A DNA stretch of 64,000 nt from Winogradskyella epiphytica. GTDB taxonomy: Bacteria > Bacteroidota > Bacteroidia > Flavobacteriales > Flavobacteriaceae. The notes beneath the pieces were generated by a model. It had not been told where the DNA came from, made no database searches, and was given only the letters and a program-made list of their open reading frames with translations. A program made the position numbers and the translations under genes. Of the stretch, positions 27,534 to 36,843 are shown piece by piece (the first letter of the stretch is position 1; each line of letters starts with the position of its first letter). The DNA is taken from assembly GCF_003217215.1 (NCBI RefSeq), contig NZ_QJTD01000004.1:1-64000 (forward strand), in the 5' to 3' direction.

Positions 27534-28682
27534 ATGAAACCAAGCAAAACCATCCATATCGCATTAGGAAGTAATAAAGGCCATAAGTTGGAGTATTTAC
27601 AATCGGCTGTTAATGCTATTTTTGAGCGAATTGGTGTGGTGAGGATAATGTCTAAAATTTATGAAACTCCGGCTTTTGGGTTTGAGGGTGATGATTTTTA
27701 TAATGCATGTATTGCGGTAGATACCGAATTGAAACCGAAAAAAGTTCTTAAAGAACTTCAAGACATTGAAATTGAATTAGGACGCACAAAAAAATCTACT
27801 GAATCTTACGAATCCCGAGAAATTGATTTAGATATTTTGTTTTTTGGAGACGAAATTGTCGAAGAGAAAAAGTTAATCATTCCTCATGCCGAATTGCATA
27901 AGCGAAAATTTGTGCTTCAACCTCTTTATGATATCGCAAAAGATGTGGAACATCCTGTTTTGAACAAAACGGTTGAGGTATTATTGAATGAGTGTAATGA
28001 CGATTCAGAAATAGAACCGAAGAATATTTGGCTAAAGAATCCGCAAAAAGCTTACGATTTTACCGACTATAATTATATCGCCATTGAAGGCAATATCGGA
28101 GCAGGAAAAACAAGTTTGGCTAATAAAATTGCCCACGAGTTTAATGCGAAACTGATCTTAGAGCGTTTTGCAGATAACCCATTCTTGCCAAAATTTTACA
28201 AAGAACCAGAGCGTTACGCCTTTACATTAGAGATGTCGTTTTTGGCCGATCGTTACCAACAAATCAGTGACGATTTATCACAATTTGATTTGTTTAAGGA
28301 CTTTATGGTGAGTGATTATGATGTGTTTAAGTCGTTAATATTCTCAAAAATCACCTTACCTGAAGACGAATTTAGATTGTATCGAAAATTATTCTATCAG
28401 GTTTATAAAGATATAGCAAAGCCAGATTTGTACGTTTATCTTTATCAAAATACGGAGCGACTTCAAGCTAATATTAAAAAACGAGGACGTAATTACGAAA
28501 AGGACATCAAGGATGATTATCTCGAAAAAATTAATGCAGGATATCTCGATTTCTTAAGAAGTCAAACCGAAATGAATGTTATCATTATTGATATTTCGGA
28601 AAAGGATTTTGTAAAGAATCGCGAAGATTATTTGTGGGTATTGGGAGAGATTGATAAAGCTTGTGAAGAGAATATTGATTAA
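27534..28682 (+). CDS. folK: Fusion: HPPK (FolK) plus deoxynucleoside kinase
   Basis: 382 residues with two enzymes in one chain. Residues 1-165 are 6-hydroxymethyl-7,8-dihydropterin pyrophosphokinase (IALGSNKGHKLEYL, FYNACIAVDT, REIDLDILFFGDE, IIPHAELHKRKFVLQPL). Residues 178-382 are a deoxynucleoside kinase with P-loop GNIGAGKT (186-193), the substrate-binding LERFADNPFLPKFY and the lid KKRGRNYEKDI. The first half serves folate synthesis and the second dNTP salvage, both feeding thymidylate metabolism. There is a second, stand-alone deoxynucleoside kinase at 46964-47578. Confidence 0.93.
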   Translation: MKPSKTIHIALGSNKGHKLEYLQSAVNAIFERIGVVRIMSKIYETPAFGFEGDDFYNACIAVDTELKPKKVLKELQDIEIELGRTKKSTESYESREIDLDILFFGDEIVEEKKLIIPHAELHKRKFVLQPLYDIAKDVEHPVLNKTVEVLLNECNDDSEIEPKNIWLKNPQKAYDFTDYNYIAIEGNIGAGKTSLANKIAHEFNAKLILERFADNPFLPKFYKEPERYAFTLEMSFLADRYQQISDDLSQFDLFKDFMVSDYDVFKSLIFSKITLPEDEFRLYRKLFYQVYKDIAKPDLYVYLYQNTERLQANIKKRGRNYEKDIKDDYLEKINAGYLDFLRSQTEMNVIIIDISEKDFVKNREDYLWVLGEIDKACEENID

Positions 28683-28701
28683 GCTTCTTTAAACTGAAGA
28701 T

Positions 28702-29346
28702 TTAGATCATATAAAGCGAGGTGTGAATTCGACCTTTATTGTTGTCTAAAACCGTATCAATCAGGGTTTTCTCTTTTTTAATTTTCAAGTTGAACGGTGG
28801 TTCCAATAAATCTACACCACTATTTTGTTTCAATCTAATACCTTGACCAGAGATTATATCCTTATTAGGAGCGAAAGTTCCGATTGGAAGATGCTCTGTA
28901 AGAATCACGTATTTATAATATTGCAGTTTTTGAACGATGTCGTGAATTTCAGCATTTGATAAATGTTGAAGCACTTGTCTTATAATGATGCAATCTGCTG
29001 CTGGAAGCTCGTCTTTTGCTATATCTAAACAATGAAATTCTAAGTGGTTTTCTTGAAATTTAGATTTATTTCGTTCAATAAGATCTTCTACAATGTCTAT
29101 AGCTATATAACGACTCGTATATTTAAGGAGTTGTCTTCCGATATTAAAATCGCCACAACCTAGATCGCATACAGATAAACTATTGTTATGCGCATTTAAA
29201 AATTCAATGACAGATTCTAAATATGGCGCAACAATTTTGGAGTCATGAGAACCTTCACCTGAATAAAAATCAAATTCCTTTCCTCCCCAGAGATTCAATT
29301 CGTAAATCTGAGTCATCGCATCTTTTGTTGGCCAAGGTTTTTTCAT
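28702..29346 (-). CDS. Class I SAM-dependent methyltransferase
   Basis: 214 residues. The SAM-binding motif I is VCDLGCGDFNIGRQLL, with motif II around YIAIDIVEDLIERN and motif IV DCIIIRQVLQHL. Substrate unknown; no partner gene indicates it. It converges with the folK fusion with a 19-nt gap. The 206 nt upstream hold no recognisable element. Confidence 0.82.
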   Translation of the reverse strand: MKKPWPTKDAMTQIYELNLWGGKEFDFYSGEGSHDSKIVAPYLESVIEFLNAHNNSLSVCDLGCGDFNIGRQLLKYTSRYIAIDIVEDLIERNKSKFQENHLEFHCLDIAKDELPAADCIIIRQVLQHLSNAEIHDIVQKLQYYKYVILTEHLPIGTFAPNKDIISGQGIRLKQNSGVDLLEPPFNLKIKKEKTLIDTVLDNNKGRIHTSLYMI

Positions 29347-29552
29347 TGAATTTGAATTGCAATTTGTCCTTTATGTTATTCACAGTGTCGAACCACTATG
29401 TTAGCTTTCCGAAATTAGATAGGATTAAGGAATCTCTAAATTATAGATTTAATTTAAGCAAGTTATAAGATTTAGATTCGCTGAACTTAAAGGCTTCTCG
29501 TAGCTTATACTTCGCTTTGTAGAAATGTCAAAACATAGTTACTTGTTAGTAT

Positions 29553-30089
29553 TTATTTTCTATAGCTTAGTTTAGCAAAAACATCCCAAATCACCACACC
29601 ACAACTTACCGAAATATTTAGGGAATGTTTTGTGCCGTATTGTGGAATCTCAATCACCACATCACTGTTGCTAACTACATTTTGAGCGACACCTTTCACT
29701 TCGTTGCCAAAAACAAAGGCGTATTTTGTGTTTGGTTGCGGTTTAAATTCATTGAGCATAGTAGCGTTTTCGGCTTGTTCAATGGCGCAGATTTGTACGT
29801 TTTCAGACTTTAATTTTTCGATAACATCTAATGTGTTTTCGGCATATTCCCAATCTACAGTTTCTGTACTTCCTAATGCAGTTTTTCTAATATCATTATG
29901 AGGTGGTTGTGCCGTAATTCCACAGAGATATATTTTTTTAATTAAAAAGGCATCACTTGTTCTAAAAACCGAACCAATATTGTTTAAACTTCTAATATTA
30001 TCTAGTACTATAATAATTGGAGATTTTTCAGCAGCTTTAAACTCGGCAACTTCTAATCGCTCTAATTCTTCGTTTTTTAGTTTTCTCAT
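29553..30089 (-). CDS. TrmH/SpoU-family RNA 2'-O-methyltransferase
   Basis: 178 residues, close to the minimal SpoU size. The knotted SPOUT core is evident: LDNIRSLNNIGSVFRTSDAF (motif 1), AFVFGNEVKGV (motif 2) and the knot IPQYGTKHSLNISVSCGVV (motif 3). It probably methylates a tRNA or rRNA ribose; the exact site cannot be told. It is a single gene, divergent from mutS. Confidence 0.9.
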   Translation of the reverse strand: MRKLKNEELERLEVAEFKAAEKSPIIIVLDNIRSLNNIGSVFRTSDAFLIKKIYLCGITAQPPHNDIRKTALGSTETVDWEYAENTLDVIEKLKSENVQICAIEQAENATMLNEFKPQPNTKYAFVFGNEVKGVAQNVVSNSDVVIEIPQYGTKHSLNISVSCGVVIWDVFAKLSYRK

Positions 30090-30328
30090 TATTTACCTGT
30101 TTGTGTCATAGCGTAGACGAAGGACTTAACAACCTTACAAAATTCTCTAAATTTCAGTAGATTACCTTCCTTCATCGCATTTTGCTCGAAATCACTAATA
30201 GAATTGTCAACACCTGTAAATAACTTATGGCTTGTAGGCTTCTATAAACCTCAAAATATAAGTAATTTAGCAAACTTACAATTTTGTAAATTTTCAAGGC
30301 AAAAATATAACTTAAAACCAGATTACCA

Positions 30329-32941
30329 TTGGCTAAATCAGCAAAAAAAGAGACACCATTAATGAAACAGTATAATGCAATCAAGGCTAAATACCCTGAT
30401 GCACTCTTGTTGTTTCGAGTTGGCGATTTTTACGAAACCTTTGGTAGCGATGCCGTTAAGGCCTCAAAAATTCTGGATATCATTTTAACCAAACGTGGAG
30501 CGGGAAGTGATAGTGAAACGGAATTAGCAGGTTTTCCACATCATTCTTTAAATACTTATTTGCCAAAATTAGTTAGAGCAGGTGAGCGCGTTGCTATCTG
30601 CGACCAATTAGAAGATCCTAAGCAAACGAAGACTATTGTAAAACGTGGAGTTACAGAATTGGTAACACCAGGTGTAGCTTTTAATGATGATATCCTTCAC
30701 TCTAAGTCTAACAATTTTTTATGTGCGGTTTATTTTGAAAAACAACGAATTGGTATTTCGTTTTTAGATATTTCTACAGGTGAATTTTTAACCTCACAAG
30801 GGGATGCCGAATATATTGATAAGCTGCTTCAGAATTTTAGTCCTAGTGAAGTGTTAGTTTCCAAAAAAAGCAGAAAGTTATTTTCTGAAACTTTTGGCAA
30901 AGATTTTCATACGTTTTATTTGGAAGATTGGGTGTTTCAAGCCGATTATGCTCATGAAACCTTAACCAAACATTTTAATACTAAGACACTAAAAGGATTT
31001 GGGATTGAAGATTTATACGAGGGGATTATCGCTTCGGGTGTTGCGCTTCACTATTTGAGTGAAACGCGCCATAATAAGTTAGAGCATATCGCTACGATTT
31101 CTAGAATTGCTACTGATGATTATGTGTGGATGGATAAATTCACCATTAGAAATTTAGAATTATACAATTCTACCAATGCTAATGCCGTGACCTTGATTAA
31201 TGTTATAGACAAGACAATTTCGGCAATGGGTGGAAGAATGCTTAAACGTTGGTTGGCCTTACCCTTAAAACATGCTGAAAAAATAAAACAACGTCATGAA
31301 GTTGTCAAATATTTGTTGGAAAACGAGACTGTGCTTCAAAAGATTCAAGGGCAAATAAAACATATTGGTGATATTGAACGTCTCATTTCAAAGATTGCAA
31401 CGACTAAAGTTAGTCCACGAGAAGTCATTCAACTTAAAAACTCATTAGAAGCGATTGTACCTATCAAGTCCGTCGCTGAAAATTGTGACAATGAGGCTTT
31501 AAAAGTATTAGGAGATAATTTGCATCGCTGTGATTTATTACGTGAAAAAATAAAGGAAACTTTAAACGAGGAAGCGCCAGTAAATGTCTTAAAAGGAAAT
31601 ACAATAGCGGAAGGCTTTTCTGAAGAATTAGACGAGTTAAGAGGCTTGTCTCAATCAGGAAAGACCTACTTGGATAATATGTTGAAGCGTGAAACTGAAC
31701 GTACAGGAATAACCTCTTTAAAGATTGCGTCAAATAATGTTTTCGGCTATTATATAGAAGTAAGAAACTCACATAAGGATAAAGTTCCAGAAGAATGGAT
31801 TCGCAAACAGACCTTGGTAAATGCAGAACGTTATATTACTGAGGAGCTCAAGGAATATGAAGCGAAAATTTTAGGTGCCGAAGAGCGTATCTTAACCATT
31901 GAGCAAAAATTGTTTGCTGAGCTAGTTACATGGATGCATCAGTTTATTGTTTCGGTACAGCAAAATGCACAGTTAATAGGTCAATTAGATTGTTTATGTG
32001 GTTTTGCAAGTTTAGCAAAGGCTAATAAATATGTGTATCCACAGATTGACGACAGTTATGATTTGGAAATCAAAGATGGGCGTCATCCTGTAATAGAACA
32101 ACAATTACCAATAGGTGAACCATATATTGCTAATGATTTATTTTTAGATAGAGCATCCCAGCAAATTATTATGATTACCGGTCCAAATATGTCGGGTAAG
32201 TCGGCTATTTTGAGACAAACAGCATTAATTGTACTATTAGCTCAAATAGGAAGTTTTGTGCCTGCAGGCGAAGCGAGAATAGGTTTAGTAGATAAAATAT
32301 TTACTAGAGTTGGAGCAAGTGATAATATTTCAATGGGAGAATCGACATTCATGGTAGAAATGAATGAGACGGCTTCTATTCTTAATAACATCTCTGATCG
32401 CAGTTTGGTGTTATTAGATGAAATAGGAAGAGGCACCAGTACTTACGATGGGATTTCTATCGCTTGGGCGATTAGTGAGTATTTACATGAGCATCCAGCC
32501 AAGCCTAAAACATTATTTGCGACGCACTATCACGAGCTAAATGAAATGAGCGAAACATTTGAGCGTATTAAGAATTTTAATGTTGCCGTAAAGGAGTTAA
32601 AGGATAATGTGCTTTTTGTTAGAAAATTAGTTGAAGGTGGCTCAGAGCATAGTTTTGGTATTCATGTAGCTAAAATGGCTGGAATGCCACAACAGGTGAT
32701 AAGCCGAGCAAATAAAATTCTTTCTAAATTAGAAAAATCACATTCGAGTGAAGAGTTAACGGATAAGGTAAAGACATTTAAAGACGACTTACAATTAAGT
32801 TTCTTTAATTTAGATGATCCTTTGTTGGTTGAGATAAAAGATGAGATTTTGCACACAGACATTGATACTTTAACGCCTGTTGAGGCCTTAATGAAGCTTA
32901 ATGAAATCAAGCGAATGCTGGTAAAGAAAAAGCAAGCGTAA
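30329..32941 (+). CDS. mutS: DNA mismatch repair protein MutS
   Basis: 870 residues from TTG 30329; ATG 30362 would lose the conserved TPLMKQ N-terminus only in part. It detects mismatches. Domain order: mismatch-binding domain with F34-Y-E36 in VGDFYETFG, connector, lever and clamp (about 250-560), then the ATPase with Walker A GPNMSGKS (618-625), Walker [17 protein letters not shown] and ATHYHEL. The terminal helix-turn-helix region ([14 protein letters not shown]) is intact. MutL is not in the window. Confidence 0.97.
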   Translation: MAKSAKKETPLMKQYNAIKAKYPDALLLFRVGDFYETFGSDAVKASKILDIILTKRGAGSDSETELAGFPHHSLNTYLPKLVRAGERVAICDQLEDPKQTKTIVKRGVTELVTPGVAFNDDILHSKSNNFLCAVYFEKQRIGISFLDISTGEFLTSQGDAEYIDKLLQNFSPSEVLVSKKSRKLFSETFGKDFHTFYLEDWVFQADYAHETLTKHFNTKTLKGFGIEDLYEGIIASGVALHYLSETRHNKLEHIATISRIATDDYVWMDKFTIRNLELYNSTNANAVTLINVIDKTISAMGGRMLKRWLALPLKHAEKIKQRHEVVKYLLENETVLQKIQGQIKHIGDIERLISKIATTKVSPREVIQLKNSLEAIVPIKSVAENCDNEALKVLGDNLHRCDLLREKIKETLNEEAPVNVLKGNTIAEGFSEELDELRGLSQSGKTYLDNMLKRETERTGITSLKIASNNVFGYYIEVRNSHKDKVPEEWIRKQTLVNAERYITEELKEYEAKILGAEERILTIEQKLFAELVTWMHQFIVSVQQNAQLIGQLDCLCGFASLAKANKYVYPQIDDSYDLEIKDGRHPVIEQQLPIGEPYIANDLFLDRASQQIIMITGPNMSGKSAILRQTALIVLLAQIGSFVPAGEARIGLVDKIFTRVGASDNISMGESTFMVEMNETASILNNISDRSLVLLDEIGRGTSTYDGISIAWAISEYLHEHPAKPKTLFATHYHELNEMSETFERIKNFNVAVKELKDNVLFVRKLVEGGSEHSFGIHVAKMAGMPQQVISRANKILSKLEKSHSSEELTDKVKTFKDDLQLSFFNLDDPLLVEIKDEILHTDIDTLTPVEALMKLNEIKRMLVKKKQA

Positions 32942-32970
32942 ATTTTTTTAATTTATTTTTAAAAAAGGCT

Positions 32971-32999
32971 TTGTAATTCTAATAAATATTATAAATTTG
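32971..32999 (+). promoter_or_regulatory. Promoter of the tRNA-Gly/tRNA-Leu unit
   Basis: TTG (32971-32973), 18-nt spacer, TAAATTTG (32992-32999). It lies 36 nt before the mature tRNA-Gly and after the mutS stop codon. Confidence 0.65.
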
Positions 33000-33035
33000 C
33001 AACCGCTTTGAAAGCGAAATAGTTCTTTAAAAACT

Positions 33036-33107
33036 GCGAAAGTAGCTCAGGGGTAGAGCATCACCTTGCCAAGGTGAGGGTCGCGGGTTCAAATCCCGTC
33101 TTTCGCT
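33036..33107 (+). tRNA. tRNA-Gly (anticodon GCC)
   Basis: A 72-nt cloverleaf with acceptor GCGAAAG/CTTTCGC, anticodon loop CTTGCCAAG and T-loop GGTTCAAATCC. The 3' CCA is not encoded. A second tRNA follows 49 nt later. Confidence 0.95.
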
Positions 33108-33156
33108 CTATTCTTTTAAAATATACCAATTTGATTACAAGATTTGTAATTAAGAT

Positions 33157-33240
33157 GCTGAAGTGGTGGAATTGGTAGACACGTTGGACTTAAAATCCAA
33201 TGTCCATTAGGACGTACGGGTTCAAGTCCCGTCTTCAGTA
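33157..33240 (+). tRNA. tRNA-Leu (anticodon TAA)
   Basis: An 84-nt class II tRNA with a long variable arm (GTCCATTAGGAC). Acceptor GCTGAAG pairs with CTTCAGT, making a G1-U72 wobble. Anticodon loop CTTAAAA reads UUA codons. CCA is not encoded. It is probably co-transcribed with tRNA-Gly. Confidence 0.95.
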
Positions 33241-33242
33241 CT

Positions 33243-33274
33243 AAAGCCTTTATCGAAAGATAGAGGCTTTTTTT
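33243..33274 (+). terminator. Terminator of the tRNA unit
   Basis: AAAGCCTTTATC / GATAGAGGCTTT stem (one T-G wobble) closed by a GAAA tetraloop and followed by T7. Confidence 0.88.
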
Positions 33275-33322
33275 ATTGACAAAATTTAAGTAATCTCTGA
33301 AAGAGACTTTAAGAATTTAACA

Positions 33323-33350
33323 CAAAAAAAAGCCTGATTTTCATCAGGCT
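33323..33350 (-). terminator. Terminator of the lipoprotein gene 33374-33799
   Basis: 8-bp stem AGCCTGAT / ATCAGGCT with loop TTTC. On the minus strand it is followed by an eight-T run. Confidence 0.8.
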
Positions 33351-33373
33351 TCTAATTAAATAATTAAAGATAA

Positions 33374-33799
33374 TTAGTCAATTTTTACTTTATCTGCTGC
33401 TTTGTCCACAGCGTCATTACCAGCTTTCTTAGCTGATTCTACAGCGTCGGCACCTGCTTTCTTTACGTTTTCAACTGCGTCACTTCCTGCTTTTTTAGCA
33501 CCTTCAACAGCTTCGTTAGTAGCGTCTTTAACCTCATCGGCCATTTCTTTAGCGCCTTCTTCAATACTATTTGCAGCGTCATTTGCCGCATCTTTAGCAT
33601 CTTCTAAAGCTTCACCAGAAGCGTCAGCCGCATCTTCTACAGCGTCTTCAATAGCATCTCCTGCATCTTCTAAAGCGTCACCTGCTTCATTCATTGCGTC
33701 TTCAATTTTGTCCTCTGATTTTTCCTTTGTATCTCTACAAGAAGTAAAGGATAATCCTATAAAAGCAACTAGTGCTAGACTTAATACAACTTTTTTCAT
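33374..33799 (-). CDS. Ala/Lys/Glu-rich lipoprotein with LEA-like repeats
   Basis: 141 residues. A lipoprotein signal ends at the lipobox LSFTSC (Cys 21). The mature part is an almost pure amphipathic helix of Ala, Asp, Glu and Lys with repeats of about 11 residues near the end (KKAGSDAVENV, KKAGADAVESA, KKAGNDAVDKA). This resembles LEA/apolipoprotein-like or YtxH-like stretch proteins. It may bind membrane or protect against desiccation stress, but that is inference. It shares its signal peptide sequence with the neighbour 33861-34085, pointing to a tandem duplication. Confidence 0.8.
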   Translation of the reverse strand: MKKVVLSLALVAFIGLSFTSCRDTKEKSEDKIEDAMNEAGDALEDAGDAIEDAVEDAADASGEALEDAKDAANDAANSIEEGAKEMADEVKDATNEAVEGAKKAGSDAVENVKKAGADAVESAKKAGNDAVDKAADKVKID

Positions 33800-33860
33800 T
33801 TTAATAGTTTTAGTGTTAATTTAATTTGTGTGAATAAGTAATAATGTAATTGTGTAAAAA

Positions 33861-34085
33861 TTAGTTATTGTCGATATCGTCAACAGCATCTTCTACAGCT
33901 TTTCCAGCTTCTTTTGTTTCGTTAACTGCATTATCTACAGATTTACCAATTTTTTCTAAAGCACCTTCTGTTTCTTTTTCAACAGTTTCAACTGCTTCTT
34001 CTGTTTTACTTTCGGTTTCTCTACAAGATGTGAATGATAACCCTACAAAAGCAACTAATGCTATACTTAATACAACTTTTTTCAT
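33861..34085 (-). CDS. Small lipoprotein, paralog of the preceding gene
   Basis: 74 residues from ATG 34085 (MKKVVLSIALVAFVGLSFTS, then Cys 21). An in-frame ATG at 34130 would place 15 residues ahead of the signal peptide and is unlikely. The mature part is Glu/Lys/Val-rich (ETVEKETEG, KIGKSVDNAVNETKEAGKAV), again predicted helical. The signal peptides of the two paralogs differ at only two positions (L8I, I14V), and the mature parts diverge more. The gap between them is 61 nt, so they may be co-transcribed. Confidence 0.75.
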   Translation of the reverse strand: MKKVVLSIALVAFVGLSFTSCRETESKTEEAVETVEKETEGALEKIGKSVDNAVNETKEAGKAVEDAVDDIDNN

Positions 34086-34242
34086 TTTAATAGTTTTTGT
34101 TTTTATGTTTATTAGTGTACGAAAATACACAATTCAATGAAATTTTAACATAATTTTTTGAAAATTATAATCGTCCACTTTCTGCTATATACGTTTCTAT
34201 TGAAGGAATTGGACTATATTAAGGCGATATTTTCTGAAAAAT

Positions 34243-35493
34243 TTAGATCTTGTTATCTAAATAATTCATGATCTCAATAACCGCACCTCTGTTAGAATCA
34301 ATATAAGATTTAGTAATTGATCCTTGTTTGTTTCGAAGCTTATCGTCCGTTATTAAAGCGGCTAAGGTTGATTCAAAAGCTAATGAGCTTCCAACACTAG
34401 TAACCCCTCCCAAGGTAATTAATGATTTGGCTTCTGGGAATTTGTTGTAATTTTTTCCAATTAGAATGGGCACACTAAAAACAGCAGGTTCTAAAATATT
34501 GTGAAGTCCTGTTGAGCCCGCACCTCCACCAACATATGCAATGTCTGCATAACTGTAGACTTTGCTTAAATAGCCAATGGTGTCTAAAATAAAGACCTTG
34601 TAATCGGCTAAATTTTGATGTTCAGTTAGTTCTGAATAGCAAATAGTTTTTACTTTTAATTGTGTTTTAAGAGAAGCTATATAATTTGGTTTTATATTAT
34701 GTGGAGCAATTACAAATTTTACATCAGCATTTTTGTTAGTATTAATGTCATCCATGTACAGTTTGTCATCTTCTGGCCAAGAGCTTCCAAAAACCACACA
34801 TAATTTGTCGTCTTTAAATTCTTCAATAAATGAAACTGTATTGTCAACTTTTAATTGGTTTGAAACCCGATCAAATCGTGTGTCGCCAGAAACAGTTACA
34901 TTATTGTAATTTATGCGCTCAAGTAGAGTTTTAGAATTTTCGTCTTGTGTAAAAATATGGTTGAAAGCGAATAGAGCAGATTTTGTATAAGCACCATACC
35001 ATTTAAAAAAGGCTTGGTCTTTTCTAAATACCGCTGAAATTAAAATCGCTTTTAAGTCACGTTTTTTAATTTCATGTAAAAAATTAGGCCAGATTTCATA
35101 TTTAACAAAAAGTGTATAATCAGGGTTTACTAGATCTAGAAATTTTTTAGCATTGGACTTAGAATCTAAAGGAAGGTAAACCACAACATCGGCGATAGTC
35201 GCGTTTTTTCTAACTTCATATCCTGAGGGTGAAAAAAATGATAGAACGACTTTATAATCGGGATGCTTCGTTTTTAGCGCTTCAAAAACTGGTAAGCCTT
35301 GTTCGTATTCACCGAGAGAGGCACAGTGAAACCAAAATGTTTTGTCTGTAGGTTGAATAGTGCCTTCAAGTTTAGCAAAGGTTGTTTTTCTGCCTTCAAC
35401 GCCTTTTTTCAATTTCGAATTGAATAAAGCGAGGCTCTTTATAATAAAACCTGCTATGTAAATTCCTATAGAATAGAGTGCTCTCAAAAACAA
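34243..35493 (-). CDS. waaA: 3-deoxy-D-manno-octulosonic acid (Kdo) transferase
   Basis: 416 residues. An N-terminal hydrophobic anchor (about 5-22) precedes a GT-B glycosyltransferase. Family motifs: WFHCASLGEYEQGLPV (about 54-69), LSFFSPSGYE, the SGDTRFDRV stretch, and the C-terminal YVGGGAGSTGLHNILEPA that binds CMP-Kdo. It adds Kdo to lipid IV-A in lipid A-core assembly at the inner membrane. It is divergent from the sugar-aminotransferase gene, so envelope-sugar functions cluster here. Confidence 0.95.
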   Translation of the reverse strand: MFLRALYSIGIYIAGFIIKSLALFNSKLKKGVEGRKTTFAKLEGTIQPTDKTFWFHCASLGEYEQGLPVFEALKTKHPDYKVVLSFFSPSGYEVRKNATIADVVVYLPLDSKSNAKKFLDLVNPDYTLFVKYEIWPNFLHEIKKRDLKAILISAVFRKDQAFFKWYGAYTKSALFAFNHIFTQDENSKTLLERINYNNVTVSGDTRFDRVSNQLKVDNTVSFIEEFKDDKLCVVFGSSWPEDDKLYMDDINTNKNADVKFVIAPHNIKPNYIASLKTQLKVKTICYSELTEHQNLADYKVFILDTIGYLSKVYSYADIAYVGGGAGSTGLHNILEPAVFSVPILIGKNYNKFPEAKSLITLGGVTSVGSSLAFESTLAALITDDKLRNKQGSITKSYIDSNRGAVIEIMNYLDNKI

Positions 35494-35531
35494 AAATTTA
35501 TGCTAAAATACACTACTTTCAATTAATTGCA

Positions 35532-35562
35532 TTGCCATAGCGCTTACAATTTCGTATTTTCG
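35532..35562 (+). promoter_or_regulatory. Candidate promoter of the DegT aminotransferase gene
   Basis: TTG (35532-35534), 20-nt spacer, TATTTTCG (35555-35562, one mismatch from TAnnTTTG). Leader of about 44 nt before ATG 35613. Confidence 0.55.
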
Positions 35563-35612
35563 CTAAGGCAAAATGTTTAATTAAATAGACTCCCATTTTC
35601 ATGGGCATTAAG

Positions 35613-36758
35613 ATGAAAAAAATACAAATGGTTGACCTTCAGAGTCAATATGCGAAAATAAAAAATGTTGTAGATGCTTCGATAACTGAAGTTATGGATA
35701 GTGCTGCTTATATCAATGGACCTATTGTACATCAATTTCAGAAAAATCTTGAAAATTATTTAGGTGTAAAGCACGTCATTCCATGTGCGAATGGTACAGA
35801 TGCCTTGCAGATTGCTATGATGGGCTTGGGTTTAAAGCCAGGTGATGAGGTGATTACTGCAGATTTTACATTCGCTGCAACAGTAGAGGTTATTGCACTT
35901 TTACAATTAACTCCTGTTTTAGTTGATGTAGATCCTGTTACTTTTAATATCGATGTAAACGCCATTAAAAAAGCGATTACACCAAAAACAAAAGCTATAG
36001 TTCCTGTTCATTTATTTGGTTTACCGGCAGAAATGGATGAGATTATGGCCTTGGCTAAAGAACATAATCTTTATGTCATAGAAGATAATGCACAAGCAAT
36101 AGGTGCAAGTTATAAGCATAAAGATGGAAGTAAAACTAAAGTAGGTGCAATAGGTCATGTGGCTTCAACGTCTTTCTTTCCTTCAAAGAACCTAGGTTGT
36201 TACGGAGATGGTGGTGCTATATTTACGAATGACGATGATCTAGCTCATAAAATTAGAGGTATCGTAAATCATGGAATGTACGAGCGTTATCATCATGATG
36301 TGGTAGGTGTAAATTCAAGATTAGATTCTATCCAAGCTGCTGTTTTAGATGCAAAACTACCGCATTTAGACACTTATAATAAAGCAAGAAGAGCTGCCGC
36401 TAGAAAATATAGTGAGGCATTTAAGAATCATCCAAATATTATAACACCAACTGGTTTAGATCCTAATGATGCTGATGATTCTCACGTCTTTCATCAATAC
36501 ACGCTTAACTTAAAAGGTGTGGATAGAGATGCTTTGGTAGCGCATTTACAGTCAAAAAATATCCCATGTGGTGTATATTATCCAATTCCACTGCACAAAC
36601 AGAAGGCTTATACTGATCCACGTTATAACGAAGCAGATTTCCCTGTGACAAACGAATTAGTAAAGTCTGTAATTTCCCTCCCAATGCATACTGAGTTGGA
36701 AGACGATCAAATCGATTTTATTACAAGCACAGTTTTAGATTTTATAGCATCTAAATAA
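35613..36758 (+). CDS. DegT/DnrJ/EryC1/StrS family sugar aminotransferase
   Basis: 381 residues from ATG 35613 (MKKIQMVDLQSQY); an ATG at 35601 would add MGIK. PLP-dependent aminotransferase of nucleotide-linked keto sugars. Motifs: GVKHVIPCANGTDALQIAM, TFAATVEVI, VIEDNAQAIGA and the Schiff-base lysine K192 in STSFFPSKNLGCYGDGG. It probably makes an amino sugar for surface polysaccharide, in line with waaA and galE nearby, but the exact sugar cannot be told. Confidence 0.92.
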   Translation: MKKIQMVDLQSQYAKIKNVVDASITEVMDSAAYINGPIVHQFQKNLENYLGVKHVIPCANGTDALQIAMMGLGLKPGDEVITADFTFAATVEVIALLQLTPVLVDVDPVTFNIDVNAIKKAITPKTKAIVPVHLFGLPAEMDEIMALAKEHNLYVIEDNAQAIGASYKHKDGSKTKVGAIGHVASTSFFPSKNLGCYGDGGAIFTNDDDLAHKIRGIVNHGMYERYHHDVVGVNSRLDSIQAAVLDAKLPHLDTYNKARRAAARKYSEAFKNHPNIITPTGLDPNDADDSHVFHQYTLNLKGVDRDALVAHLQSKNIPCGVYYPIPLHKQKAYTDPRYNEADFPVTNELVKSVISLPMHTELEDDQIDFITSTVLDFIASK

Positions 36759-36843
36759 TAATATAAGACATCCGCAATGATATCATTTTTTTATTATTGC
36801 GGATATTCTATGTGAAGTAGTCAGCACACAAAAACAAATACAT

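Noticed and set aside
30172..30384. A minus-strand frame over the mutS start
   Set aside because: Overlaps the mutS N-terminus antisense and crosses the intergenic gap; no recognisable sequence.
33402..33824. A 140-residue Ser/Ala-rich frame opposite the long lipoprotein
   Set aside because: It is the reverse strand of the Ala/Asp/Lys repeats, which avoids stops by composition; no start signal or homology.
33868..34140. A Ser-rich frame opposite the short lipoprotein
   Set aside because: Same cause as above; the minus-strand gene has a clear lipobox.
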